From: Salinirubellus litoreus
GTDB lineage: Archaea > Halobacteriota > Halobacteria > Halobacteriales > Haloarculaceae
DNA: 64,000 nt
Direction of reading: 5' to 3'
NCBI RefSeq assembly: GCF_037335815.1
Contig: NZ_CP147841.1
Coordinates: 682,001-746,000, forward strand
Shown here piece after piece: positions 1-8,215 of this stretch (position 1 is the stretch's first letter; each line of letters starts with the position of its first letter). The translations under genes were made by a program, and so were the position numbers. The notes below the pieces were generated by a model. It saw nothing but the letters and a program-made list of their open reading frames with translations. It did not search any database and was not told where the DNA came from.

Positions 1-1236
1 CGGACTGAGCCCGTAGTAGCCCGGCAGGATGTGGCTCGCCACCGCGAGGTCGGTCGCGCCCTGGACGTTCGCGTGGCCTCGCATCACCTGCAGACCGCCC
101 CCGCTGCGGGCCGCGCTGCCCGAGGCGAGGCTCGTGATCGCGTACGAGCGGATGTTCTGGGTCCCGTTGTTGTGCTGGGTCCCACCCATCGCCCACTCGA
201 TCTGGACGTGGGGCCTGTTCTCGTCGATCAGCTCGGCGATCAGCTCGATGTCCTCCTCGGAGACCCACGTGATCTCCGAGACCGTCTCCTTGTCGTACCG
301 GTCGAGTTCGGCGTCGACGTCCTCCCAGCCCTGGACCCGGTCGGCGAGCATGTTCTGGCCGGTGTCGTCCGCGTCCGGGTCCATCGCGAGGCCGTACTCG
401 TCGCGCAGCACCTTGACGACGCCCATCATCAGGGCCACGTCTGTCCCCGGCCGGAACCGGATGAACTCGTCGGCGTGGGCCGAGGTCTTCGTGAACCGCG
501 GGTCGATGCTGAGTATCGTCCCGCCGCGCTTCTGGCCCTCGAGGATGTGCTGCATCGCGATGGGGTGGGCCTCCGCGGGATTCTGCCCGATGATGATGTT
601 CAGGTCGAAGTTGCGGTAGTCCTGGACCGTGTTCGTCATGGCGCCGTACCCCCAGGTGTTCGCCAGCCCCGTGACGGTCGTGGAGTGGCAGATGCGCGCC
701 TGGTGGTCGACGTTGTTCGTCCCCATGAACGCCGCGAGCTTCCGGAAGGCGTAGGACTCCTCGTTGGAGTGGTGTGCGCTCCCGAGCAGCATGACGCTGT
801 CGCGGCTGTGCTCGTCCCAGACCCGCTGTATCTCGCTCGACAGCAGGTCGTACGCCCGACCCCAGGACAGCTTCGACCACTCGCCGTCCCGCTGGATCAG
901 CGGGTGCTTGAGCCGCTTCTCGGAGTGTTCGGTGGCGTAGATGCCGGCGCCCTTCGAGCAGAGCGAGCCGGCGTTGATCGGGTGCTCGTGCCACGGCTCC
1001 ATGCCCACGAACGCGTCGCCCTTGCGCTCGCCGCGGAACCCGCACCCGACGGAGCAGTAGTTACAGATGGTCTTGGTCAGTTCGCCCTCCGTGTCCGTCC
1101 CGTCGACCTCGTCGTCGCCCGACTGGGCGAGTGCCTGGCCCGCCGCGCCGCCGCCGAGCGCAACCGTGCCGGCCAGCGCGCTCGCCTTCATGAACGAGCG
1201 CCTGTCGAGGTCGAGGGAGACTGGTTCCGTGCTCAT
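1..1236 (-). CDS. Formate dehydrogenase alpha subunit, N-terminal part (runs off the left edge)
   Basis: Molybdopterin oxidoreductase of the FdnG/FdhA type, which oxidises formate to CO2 outside the cytoplasm. The first 412 codons are in the window. Residues 10-38 form a Tat signal (DRRSFMK followed by a hydrophobic Ala/Gly stretch). C58, C61 and C65 (CNYCSVGC), with a later Cys in SLCSKGAG, bind the [4Fe-4S] cluster. The metal-binding loop reads ARICHSTTV and continues into ANTWGYGAMTN and PAEAHP, typical of formate dehydrogenases, with Cys where some bacterial enzymes have selenocysteine. It is divergent from a HdrA/MvhD-like gene and a TorD-type chaperone, which fits one functional unit. 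A related molybdoenzyme of other substrate cannot be excluded without the C-terminus. Confidence 0.88.
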   Translation of the reverse strand, partial: MSTEPVSLDLDRRSFMKASALAGTVALGGGAAGQALAQSGDDEVDGTDTEGELTKTICNYCSVGCGFRGERKGDAFVGMEPWHEHPINAGSLCSKGAGIYATEHSEKRLKHPLIQRDGEWSKLSWGRAYDLLSSEIQRVWDEHSRDSVMLLGSAHHSNEESYAFRKLAAFMGTNNVDHQARICHSTTVTGLANTWGYGAMTNTVQDYRNFDLNIIIGQNPAEAHPIAMQHILEGQKRGGTILSIDPRFTKTSAHADEFIRFRPGTDVALMMGVVKVLRDEYGLAMDPDADDTGQNMLADRVQGWEDVDAELDRYDKETVSEITWVSEEDIELIAELIDENRPHVQIEWAMGGTQHNNGTQNIRSYAITSLASGSAARSGGGLQVMRGHANVQGATDLAVASHILPGYYGLSP

Positions 1237-1422
1237 ATCTTGGTCGACCCGCCCGTGCGATCAGATAGCACGTATCACGAACGTCGACACTCGTCCTTAA
1301 TTAATATAATTCATAGATGCCAACACTTCCGGGTGCTGTCATCGACGTAGCGCCCGCTTGGCCGGGCGGATCCCCCAAGGGTCCGGGAAAGGTATTTCCC
1401 GTGCTACCAGTAACCACGGACG

Positions 1423-3540
1423 ATGAACGTCGGCGCCTTCGTGTGTTCGTGCGGCGGGTCCTGCGAGGTCGACCTGGAGGGGGTCCGCGACGGGGTCCGC
1501 GACGTGGACGTGGTGGCCAGTTCGGAGCTGCTCTGCACCGAGGGTCGGGACGCGATGGCCCACGTCGTCGAGGAGTACGACCTGGACCAGATCATCGCGA
1601 CCACGCCCGAGCCGTCCTGTCAGCGGCGGGTGCGCGAGCTCGCCGACGAGATGGGGCTCCACCCGGAGGCGACCGCCTTCGTCGACCACCGCGAGGGCGC
1701 CTCGTGGGTCCACGCGCCGGACGAGGCGACCGACAAGGTCGCCCGACTCGTCAACGCGACCCACGCCGGCCTGCGGGAGGAGGCGGTCTCCCGGACGGTC
1801 ACGCGGGAGGCCGGCGACCGCGTCGCGGTGGTGGGCGACGCCGACGCGGCCGCGGCGCTCGCCGACTCCGCGGACGTCCTCCACCTCGCCAACGGCGGGG
1901 AGTTCTCCGACGCCGAGGGGCTCGACGACGCGGACCTCCGCCGGGGGCGCGTCGTGGACGTCGACGGCGAGTACGGCGGGTTCGAGCTCACGCTCGAGGC
2001 GAACGTCACCGACGACTGCATCGGCTGTATGGAGTGCGTCGTCGAGATGCCCGACCACACCACGGCGCGGCCGGTCGACGTGAGTCCCGAGGCCCCGGCG
2101 GGCGACTGGATCGAGTGCTGTCCGACCGACGCCATCGACCTCGAGGGGGTGACCGAGACGGTCGAAGTCGACCAGGTCGTCTTCCCCGGGGCGTCCGCCC
2201 CGCGGGGCGGCGTCGTCGGGTTCTACACGGGTCCCGTGGACGCCGGGACGATCGCGGCCGTCGAGAGCCGGCTCGGCGGCGTCGAGAAGTCCGACTTCCT
2301 CGACCTCGAGATGGACGTGTGTGCGGCCGGCGACTCGAGCCAGATGGGGTGTAACGTCTGCGTCGAGGCCTGCCCGCACGGTGCCGTCGAGCGACCCGCG
2401 GTAGACTCGGTCGAGTTCGACAAGGTGGCCTGTCAGGACTGCGGAGCCTGCACCTCCTCGTGTCCGACGGGGGCGACGATGCTCCGCGAGCCCTCGAACC
2501 GGCGTATCGCCCGCGAGGTGGAGGCGCTTTTCGACCCCGAGCTCGGCGAGGGCGGATTCCTCTCGAGGGGCGAGGAGCCGGCCATCGAGAGGGGCGTCGT
2601 CGCGTTCGTCTGCTCGGAGTACGCCGCCGACCGCCTCCGCGAGTACGGCCGCCGGGCCGCCCGCGGCGAGGAGGTCGACTACCCGCCGATCCTCCCCGTT
2701 CGCGTGAACTGCACCGACACCGTCGGCGAGGCTCACGTGATGCACGCGCTGGCGGCCGGGGGCGACGGCGTGGCCATCGTCGGCTGCGGCGGGGACTGTC
2801 TCCACTCCGGGCCGGACCCGAAAGCCGAACTGGCCGAGCGGATGAACCGGGCCACGGCCGACCTCGGCCTGGGCGAGCGGGTCGGGTTCTTCGCGCCCGA
2901 CCGCGGCGAGCCCGGCCCGTTCGTCGAGGGGCTCTCGCGGTTCTACGTCGAACTCGACGACTCGCCCGTGCCGGCGGGCGAGCACGAGGCGACCGGCGGG
3001 ATCGCCGACGACCGGCCGAACCCGGCGTTCGACAGCCACGGCTGGACGCTCGAGTCCGTCCGGACGATACTCGAACACGTCACCCCCGAACGGGAGGTGA
3101 TCCGGGGGCTGAAGGACTTCGGCGTCATGGACGTGAGCGAGGCGTGCACCCTCACGCCCACCTGTTCGAACCTCTGTCCGACCGACGCGGTCCGCCGCAC
3201 CGAGGCGGGGGACCTGGAGTTCAACCACGAGCTGTGCGTCAACTGCGGGCTCTGCGAGGCGGGCTGTCCGGAGACGGCGATCACGATGGAGACGGGACTG
3301 GACCTCTCGCTGCTCCCCGAGAACCGCGACGGCGAGCCCTGGTTGACCGTCCACGAGGGGGAGATGCTCGAGTGCGTGCGCTGTGGCAAGCCGTTCACGA
3401 GCGCCGGCTCGGCGGCCAAGGTCGAGGAAGAGGTGGGCGACCTCGTCTCGGGTATCGCGCCCGACGTCGACCACAGCATCTTCGAGTACTGCTCGGACTG
3501 CCGGACGGGGCTGCTGTTCGGCGGGGGTGAGGGGCGATGA
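1423..3540 (+). CDS. HdrA/MvhD-like multi-cluster iron-sulfur electron-transfer protein
   Basis: A 705-residue cytoplasmic protein probably passing electrons to or from the neighbouring formate dehydrogenase. The N-terminus (VCSCGGSC, then a Cys near residue 67) resembles the HdrA start. Ferredoxin motifs follow: CIGCMEC, CNVCVEACPHGA and CQDCGACTSSCPTGA. Residues about 395-490 match the MvhD/FrhD hydrogenase delta fold (VAFVCSEYAADR, VNCTDTVG, GCGGDCLHSG). Another ferredoxin domain (CVNCGLCEAGCPETA) and a C-terminal CVRCG/CSDC pair complete it. The FAD-binding region expected in true HdrA is reduced to a short segment without a clear GxGxxG. A TATA-like box at 1391-1400 supports the start. 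It overlaps the next gene by 4 nt (ATGA). Confidence 0.8.
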   Translation: MNVGAFVCSCGGSCEVDLEGVRDGVRDVDVVASSELLCTEGRDAMAHVVEEYDLDQIIATTPEPSCQRRVRELADEMGLHPEATAFVDHREGASWVHAPDEATDKVARLVNATHAGLREEAVSRTVTREAGDRVAVVGDADAAAALADSADVLHLANGGEFSDAEGLDDADLRRGRVVDVDGEYGGFELTLEANVTDDCIGCMECVVEMPDHTTARPVDVSPEAPAGDWIECCPTDAIDLEGVTETVEVDQVVFPGASAPRGGVVGFYTGPVDAGTIAAVESRLGGVEKSDFLDLEMDVCAAGDSSQMGCNVCVEACPHGAVERPAVDSVEFDKVACQDCGACTSSCPTGATMLREPSNRRIAREVEALFDPELGEGGFLSRGEEPAIERGVVAFVCSEYAADRLREYGRRAARGEEVDYPPILPVRVNCTDTVGEAHVMHALAAGGDGVAIVGCGGDCLHSGPDPKAELAERMNRATADLGLGERVGFFAPDRGEPGPFVEGLSRFYVELDDSPVPAGEHEATGGIADDRPNPAFDSHGWTLESVRTILEHVTPEREVIRGLKDFGVMDVSEACTLTPTCSNLCPTDAVRRTEAGDLEFNHELCVNCGLCEAGCPETAITMETGLDLSLLPENRDGEPWLTVHEGEMLECVRCGKPFTSAGSAAKVEEEVGDLVSGIAPDVDHSIFEYCSDCRTGLLFGGGEGR

Positions 3541-4175
3541 ACGAGGCCGAACTCTACGAGGCGCGCCTCGAACTGATCGACTTCTGCATCGACGTCTTCT
3601 GGGACGTCCCCGAGGAGTCGTTCGTCGAGCGGCTGCTCGGCGAGGGGATCGAGACCCCCGAGGAGTCGGTCAACGAGCCGCTCGACGAGGGGTTCGCGCT
3701 CCTCCGGGAGTGGCGCGGGGAGAACCGGGACCGCTCGACAGAGGCGGTTCGCGAGGAGCTCAACCGGGAGTACACCGACCTGTTCGTCGGCCCCCGCCCG
3801 CCGGTGCTCCCCCACGAGACGTACTACCGCGAGGACGCCGACTTCCTGGGGGAGGGGCTCGCGGACGTGGAGGCCAGCTACGAGGCGGCCGGCTGGAACC
3901 CGCCGGATGACTACCCCGAGGAGGCCGACTTCATCGCCGTCGAACTGGCGTTCCTCCGCTACCTCGTCGAGCGCCAGCGGACGGGGGCCGAGGAGGCGTT
4001 CGGCTTCGAGCGGGTGTTCCTCGACGAGCACCTGCTCGAGTGGACCGACGCGTTCGTCGAGGAGACCCGCGAGGAGGCCGACCCGGGGCTGTTCCTCGCC
4101 GGCGCGCTGATCTTCCAGGGGCTCGTCCGCTTCGAGGACGAACTCGTCGCACAGATGGTGCCCGGAGGGTTCTGA
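3537..4175 (+). CDS. TorD/DmsD-family molybdoenzyme chaperone
   Basis: A 212-residue acidic, mostly helical protein. It matches the TorD family in length and in the central LPHETYYR-type segment (PPVLPHETYYRE), followed by the long helical C-terminal half with EEADFIAVELAFLRYL. Such proteins bind the Tat signal of molybdopterin oxidoreductases and hold them until the cofactor is inserted. The start overlaps the previous stop (ATGA), so the two are translated together, and the Tat-exported formate dehydrogenase is encoded divergently 2.3 kb away. That enzyme is the likely client, an inference from context. Confidence 0.82.
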   Translation: MNEAELYEARLELIDFCIDVFWDVPEESFVERLLGEGIETPEESVNEPLDEGFALLREWRGENRDRSTEAVREELNREYTDLFVGPRPPVLPHETYYREDADFLGEGLADVEASYEAAGWNPPDDYPEEADFIAVELAFLRYLVERQRTGAEEAFGFERVFLDEHLLEWTDAFVEETREEADPGLFLAGALIFQGLVRFEDELVAQMVPGGF

Positions 4176-4226
4176 CTGCCGACCCCCCGGGCGCTCCCGA
4201 CGCGCACGGGGAGGCCACCGGCCAGC

Positions 4227-4481
4227 CTACCGCGCGCGGATGGCGGTTGCCAGCCCGCCGAGGACGACGAGCCCGAGGAGGGCGCCCGCCACGGGGGTGG
4301 CGGCGGTGATGGTCCGTTCCATCAGGAAGTAGTGGCCCCAGGTGTTTAGCAGCTCCGCGCCGACCGCGACGGCGCCGACGCCGGCGACGACGACCACCAG
4401 CGCGAGGGCGGCGACGAGCGTGGCCGAGCCCAGCCGATCGCCGCCCCGGTCCTGCCCGGGCTCGGGCCCGGCGTCAGTCAC
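4227..4481 (-). CDS. Small two-helix membrane protein
   Basis: An 84-residue protein with a charged N-terminus (about 18 residues) and two hydrophobic segments at about 20-43 and 60-80, separated by a loop with LNTWGHYFLMERT. I do not recognise the family. It is the last of three overlapping small membrane genes; its start overlaps the preceding gene by 8 nt. The loop faintly resembles the loop of that gene (WGHYFLMERTI versus WHWAIHLESTI), so the two may be paralogues or partner subunits of one membrane complex. Confidence 0.6.
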   Translation of the reverse strand: MTDAGPEPGQDRGGDRLGSATLVAALALVVVVAGVGAVAVGAELLNTWGHYFLMERTITAATPVAGALLGLVVLGGLATAIRAR

Positions 4482-4752
4482 CGTCGGTCACCCGCCGGCC
4501 GACGACGAGTACGACGAACAGCGGGACGAGTACGAACAGCAGCCGGCTCACGAACACCGCCATGTAGCTGATCGTCGATTCGAGGTGGATCGCCCAGTGC
4601 CAGGTGCCCTTCACCTCCGCGATGAGCGCGACGGTCCCGACTACGAGCAGCGAGAGCCCGAGCAGGGCGGTCAGCGCGTACACCGCGACCCGCACGTAGC
4701 CGAGGGCGGTGACGGCGTCCAGCCCCCGTTCGGTGTCGCTCTCGACGGCCAT
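4474..4752 (-). CDS. Small two-helix membrane protein, paralogue-like of the next gene
   Basis: About 92 residues with hydrophobic segments at about 22-47 and 62-85. Start taken as the ATG at 4752; a GTG at 4758 in the same frame would overlap the upstream stop as GTGA. No known domain recognised. It is sandwiched between a 41-residue membrane peptide and another two-helix protein, all overlapping, next to the formate dehydrogenase region. A membrane-anchor or small-subunit role is possible but not shown by the sequence. Confidence 0.6.
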   Translation of the reverse strand: MAVESDTERGLDAVTALGYVRVAVYALTALLGLSLLVVGTVALIAEVKGTWHWAIHLESTISYMAVFVSRLLFVLVPLFVVLVVGRRVTDGD

Positions 4753-4754
4753 CC

Positions 4755-4880
4755 TCACCCGACCCTCCAGCGCGTCCGGTAGAGGTCCGCGACGACGAGC
4801 CCGAAGACGAGGAGACCGACCCCGAGGACGAGGAGCCCCGTCTCGACGGACAGCGGGAGGTCCGGCCCGTTCGCGTGCAT
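4755..4880 (-). CDS. 41-residue single-helix membrane peptide
   Basis: Begins MHANGPDLPLS and has one hydrophobic helix (residues about 13-31) with a basic end (LYRTRWRVG), the usual look of a small subunit of a membrane complex. It is the first gene of a three-gene operon, its stop overlapping the GTG or lying just before the ATG of the next gene. An upstream in-frame extension exists, but it is low in membrane character and overlaps the divergent promoter, so I start at 4880. Confidence 0.55.
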   Translation of the reverse strand: MHANGPDLPLSVETGLLVLGVGLLVFGLVVADLYRTRWRVG

Positions 4881-5053
4881 GACAACCCCGAGCACGGTCG
4901 TGCGGACGGACGGCGGGGAGCGGCTAAACGCTTGCGCTCGCCACACGCGGGGATCGGGAGGAGCCGGCGCGGCCGCCTCGCGGTCGGAACCGGAGGCCGT
5001 CGGTCCCCGTGAGAAGCAGGCTTTTGTCCGTTCGGCCCCTGCCCACCCGCCAG

Positions 5054-6277
5054 ATGGTCTCACGACGAGGGGCACTCCGGCGGCTCGCGGCCGTCTCGGG
5101 GGCGGCCGGGCTCTCGGGCTGTGCGGGCTTTCTCGCCCGCCGGGCGGAGGTGCCGACCGCCGGCCTGCCGCCGAACCCGCGGGCCGGCGAGCTCCCCCAC
5201 CGCCAGCACGCCTGGGACGCGGCGCTCGCCCGCGACGCCCACGGCAATCCGATCGCTCCTCGACACCACCGGGTCCTCCTGCTCGACCTGGCCGTCGAGC
5301 CCTCCGAATCGGCCGCCCGGACCGTCGAGCGGGCGATGCGCACCCTGGAGGCCGTCCACGACTGGGGGCCGGACGGGCTGTTCCACGGGCTGGCGTGGGG
5401 GACCCGCTACTTCGAGCGGATCGGCCGGCTGTCGGCCTCCCCGGTACGGAGCCCGACGGTGCTCTCGCGGACCGACGACCCCGATCTGCTCTCGTTCGAC
5501 GCGGCGCTGCTGCTCGCCTCCGACGCCGCCTCCACCCTGGGCGCGGTCGAGGCCGCCATGTTCGGCGGGCGCTCCGAACTCGCGGGCGAACCCGTCGAGG
5601 ACCGGCTCGGCGAGGTCTTCGACGTCGCCGGGCGACGGACCGGGTTCATGGGCGAGGGGCTCCCGGCGGCCCACGCCGACGCCGAGGGGATCCCCGACGA
5701 CGCGCCGCTCGGCGACGCCCCGATGTTCACGGGCTTCTTCTCCGGGCGACGCAAGACCCAGGCCACCGAGGACCGGGTCACCATCCGGGAGGGCCCCTAC
5801 GCGGGCGGGACGACCGCACATCTCTCGCACCTCGTCGAGTCGCTCGACGACTGGTGGTCGATGGACGAGGCCGGCCGCACCGCCCGGATGTTCTCCCCGG
5901 AGTTCTCCGAGGAGGACGTCGAGTCGTTCACCGACGACGTCCCGTTCAGCGACGCCGTCCGCGAGCACGCACGCGAATCGGGTGTCGTCGGCCACTTCGA
6001 GAAGGTCGCGCGGGTCCGCGAGGACGGCCGACCGATCCTCCTCCGCCGGGACTTCAACACGACCGACGGCGGGCGAGCGGGCGTCCACTTCCTCTCGTTC
6101 CAGCGGTCGCTCGACGACTTCGAGAAGGCGCGCAAGTCGATGAACGGCTGGTACCTCCGGGACGACCACCCGGCCGTCAGGGACCGGAAGAACAACGGCA
6201 TCCGCGAGTTCATCTCGGTCGTCTCGCGGGCGAACTTCTACCTGCCGCCACGGGACGAGCGGGCGTTCCCCGGGTAG
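5054..6277 (+). CDS. Tat-exported lipoprotein with a divergent DyP-type peroxidase fold
   Basis: A 407-residue protein starting with a Tat signal (SRRGALRR) and a lipobox ending at C23 (AGLSGC), so it should be anchored outside the membrane. The C-terminal half follows the order of dye-decolorising peroxidases: GFFSG (227-231) at the GxxDG position, GPYAGGT, the proximal-His-like H314 in VVGHFEKVA, an RRDF at 331-334 and a GVHFLSFQ strand. The acidic residue of GxxDG is Ser here, so classical peroxidase activity is doubtful. TATA-like TTTT at 5022-5025 fixes the start. Divergent from the small membrane operon. Haloarchaeal homologues are usually unassigned. Confidence 0.65.
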   Translation: MVSRRGALRRLAAVSGAAGLSGCAGFLARRAEVPTAGLPPNPRAGELPHRQHAWDAALARDAHGNPIAPRHHRVLLLDLAVEPSESAARTVERAMRTLEAVHDWGPDGLFHGLAWGTRYFERIGRLSASPVRSPTVLSRTDDPDLLSFDAALLLASDAASTLGAVEAAMFGGRSELAGEPVEDRLGEVFDVAGRRTGFMGEGLPAAHADAEGIPDDAPLGDAPMFTGFFSGRRKTQATEDRVTIREGPYAGGTTAHLSHLVESLDDWWSMDEAGRTARMFSPEFSEEDVESFTDDVPFSDAVREHARESGVVGHFEKVARVREDGRPILLRRDFNTTDGGRAGVHFLSFQRSLDDFEKARKSMNGWYLRDDHPAVRDRKNNGIREFISVVSRANFYLPPRDERAFPG

Positions 6278-6289
6278 GCGCCGACCGCG

Positions 6290-6457
6290 TTACTCCTCGT
6301 CGTCGGGTTCCTCGGCCGTGCCGACGCCGAGATCGACCTCCCCGTCGACCTCCCCGGGGTTGAACTCGTGGTTCCCGATCGTGTGGTCTGTGACCCTGTA
6401 CCCCCTGTACGTGTGGAGGGCCCCCTGCGGGTCCCACTCCATGGGGTGATGTGTCAT
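6290..6457 (-). CDS. Small acidic hypothetical protein (55 residues)
   Basis: Reads MTHHPMEWDPQGALH and ends in an acidic tail (EEPDDEE). Not recognised. It is supported by a clear TATA-like box, GATTTATTGC in reverse complement at 6481-6490, about 30 nt before the ATG, and by the haloarchaeal third-position G/C bias. No hydrophobic segment; likely soluble. It stands alone, convergent with the DyP-like gene, whose stop lies about 15 bp away. Confidence 0.5.
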   Translation of the reverse strand: MTHHPMEWDPQGALHTYRGYRVTDHTIGNHEFNPGEVDGEVDLGVGTAEEPDDEE

Positions 6458-6524
6458 GTGCTAACGTTTTCTCTCACTGGGCAATAAATCTTCCTCAGGC
6501 ATCGGGCGGCCGCCCGACTCCCCG

Positions 6525-6872
6525 TCAGGTGGGGGGTGCGTCCGGCGGCCGCTCCTCGTCGTCGTCGAGGAACACCCGGGTGAACAGGCCGACGTGGAGC
6601 TCGAGCACCTCGCTCGGGCCGAGGCCGGTCGCCTCGGACTGGCGCTCGAGGAACGACCGGAGTTCGTCGGTCGGGTGGTGGTGGACGGTCGTCCCGTCGA
6701 CCTCGAACTCGACCTCGTGGGCACCGGCGACCAGGTTCTCGATCTCGAGGAGCGCCTGCTCGGCCTTCGTCTCCATGGCATCCTCGAACTCCGTCATACG
6801 TGCCTCGGCCCACTCGCGGGCCGCCGCCTCGAACCGCTCGTCGACCTCGAAGGAGAGGCGATTCGAGCTCAG
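6525..6872 (-). CDS. Small soluble alpha/beta protein, third gene of a membrane/zinc-ribbon operon
   Basis: A 115-residue acidic protein with an amphipathic helical N-terminal half (about residues 10-45), a beta-rich middle (HEVEFEVDGTTVHHHP) and a charged C-terminus (FLDDDEERPPD). Family not recognised. No ATG or GTG lies near the natural start: the reading frame opens at a CTG (6870-6872) whose last bases form the TGA of the preceding gene (CTGA), so an unusual CTG start by translational coupling is likely. An internal ATG about 27 residues in would remove the first helix. Confidence 0.55.
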   Translation of the reverse strand: MSSNRLSFEVDERFEAAAREWAEARMTEFEDAMETKAEQALLEIENLVAGAHEVEFEVDGTTVHHHPTDELRSFLERQSEATGLGPSEVLELHVGLFTRVFLDDDEERPPDAPPT

Positions 6873-7015
6873 AACGACACCCCCTCCTCGCTCTCGAACG
6901 CGCGGCTCCACGTCGTCTCCTCCTCGCAGACCGGGCACTCCATCCGGCGGGGGGAGGGGCCACCCGGGTCGAGCCGGACCAGCGCCCCGCACCCCGAACA
7001 CTCGAACTGGGTCAT
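6869..7015 (-). CDS. 48-residue zinc-ribbon protein
   Basis: Has two knuckles, CSGC near residue 6 and CPVC near residue 27, which would hold one zinc ion. Such micro-proteins are abundant in haloarchaea and mostly uncharacterised. The start overlaps the membrane-protein gene by 4 nt (ATGA) and its stop overlaps the next start, so it is the middle gene of a tightly packed three-gene unit. Confidence 0.65.
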   Translation of the reverse strand: MTQFECSGCGALVRLDPGGPSPRRMECPVCEEETTWSRAFESEEGVSF

Positions 7016-7287
7016 TCCTCCGGGGGCCACGTGCTCGGGGCGGGCGAGGCCTCGCCGATTTCGCCGTACAGGCCGACCAGCAGCGCGAGGAACACCACCA
7101 GGACGCCGAGCCCGACGAGTCCGGAAGCGGCGACCTGCCCGACCGCCTGGCCGCCGCCCGGCGAGAGCGTCCAGAGGGTCTCGATGGCGGCGAAGACGTC
7201 GCCCGCCTTCACGACCACCCAGCCGGCGAGCAGGAGGACGAACGCCGTCACGTACCACGACTGCCCGATGGCGGTCCTGAGCGTCAT
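7012..7287 (-). CDS. Two-helix membrane protein heading a three-gene operon
   Basis: A 91-residue protein with hydrophobic segments at about 12-36 and 53-77 joined by a Gly/Pro loop. Not recognised. A TATA-like ACCTTTTTGC in reverse complement lies at 7311-7320, about 28 nt before the ATG, marking the operon promoter. Translation is coupled to the zinc-ribbon gene. Membrane protein, zinc ribbon and small soluble protein probably work together, but on what is unknown. Confidence 0.6.
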   Translation of the reverse strand: MTLRTAIGQSWYVTAFVLLLAGWVVVKAGDVFAAIETLWTLSPGGGQAVGQVAASGLVGLGVLVVFLALLVGLYGEIGEASPAPSTWPPEE

Positions 7288-7405
7288 GCGTGCTACTGCG
7301 TGACGCGGGGGCAAAAAGGTACGTGACACTCACACCGCACGGTCCGGATCGTCGACGTCCACTCCGCGTGTCGACTGGGCCCGAGTCGGGGGCGGCGGCG
7401 GCCGT

Positions 7406-8215
7406 TCACCCCTCCTCGGCGTCACGGAGTTCCCAGTCCGCGCCCTCGACCGCCTCGGCCAGGGGGACGAACTCCCAGTCGGCCGCCTCGGCGACGTCCT
7501 CCTCACCGGGGACGCCGACGACGACCATCCGCTCGGCGTAGAACATCGAGTGGGGACCGATCTCGAGGAGTCGCTCGCCCGGCCCCGTCCCGGAGCCGTT
7601 GAAGAAGTCGGCGTCGATGACGTGCTCGCGCTGGAACTTGTTGATGACGTGCGCCGGGACGTCGCCGACGATGCCGATCCAGTCGGCCCACGAGGAGGCG
7701 TCGGCCACCGCGGCCGCCGGGTCCGCCAGCCGCCTGGCCGCCCGGTAGGTGAACGCCACCGTCATGTCGTCGACCCCGCCGCCGTGCGGGCCGGTCTCGC
7801 CGAGCGTGTCGCGCTCGCCCGCCGCGTCGGGCGCGTCCGCCGACCCGCCCGGACCCCCGCCCGCCTGCGAGCCCGTCCCGGCACCGGCACCGCCGGCCGA
7901 TTCGGGGACGCCCGCCGGCCGGTCGCGGTTCGACCGCGGGACGTGCGGTACCGCGTCGCCCGCGGCCGGGGGTGACCCATCGTCGCTCCCCTCGGGTCCC
8001 TCCTCGGTCGTCCCGTCGGTGGTGTCGGTCCCGGCGTCGGAGGGTGACGTCCCCGCCCGGTCGGCATCGGTCGACGCCTCGTCGCGCTGGCTGTCGTCGC
8101 CGTCGCCGGGGGCGTCGTCCTCGCGCCAGAGCCAGTCACCGCGGTTGCCACGCTCCTCCTCTTCCTCCTCTTCGTCGGATGCACCGAGTTCGTCGAGGTC
8201 GATTCGGTCCGTCAT
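7406..8215 (-). CDS. Conserved haloarchaeal protein: acidic linker plus C-terminal globular domain
   Basis: A 269-residue protein with a very acidic, Ser/Thr/Gly-rich disordered first half (about residues 12-145, with a run of Glu near 16-22) and a compact C-terminal domain beginning DDMTVAFTYRAARRL and including WADWIGIVGDVPAHVI and SMFYAERMVVVGVPG. It fits a haloarchaeal family of unknown function (DUF7124-like, from memory). The start overlaps the stop of the AOR-like gene (ATGA), so it is co-translated with it. Confidence 0.65.
   Translation of the reverse strand: MTDRIDLDELGASDEEEEEEERGNRGDWLWREDDAPGDGDDSQRDEASTDADRAGTSPSDAGTDTTDGTTEEGPEGSDDGSPPAAGDAVPHVPRSNRDRPAGVPESAGGAGAGTGSQAGGGPGGSADAPDAAGERDTLGETGPHGGGVDDMTVAFTYRAARRLADPAAAVADASSWADWIGIVGDVPAHVINKFQREHVIDADFFNGSGTGPGERLLEIGPHSMFYAERMVVVGVPGEEDVAEAADWEFVPLAEAVEGADWELRDAEEG

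Noticed and set aside
680..710. Selenocysteine codon in formate dehydrogenase
   Set aside because: The active-site codon is TGC (Cys) in ARICHST, not TGA.
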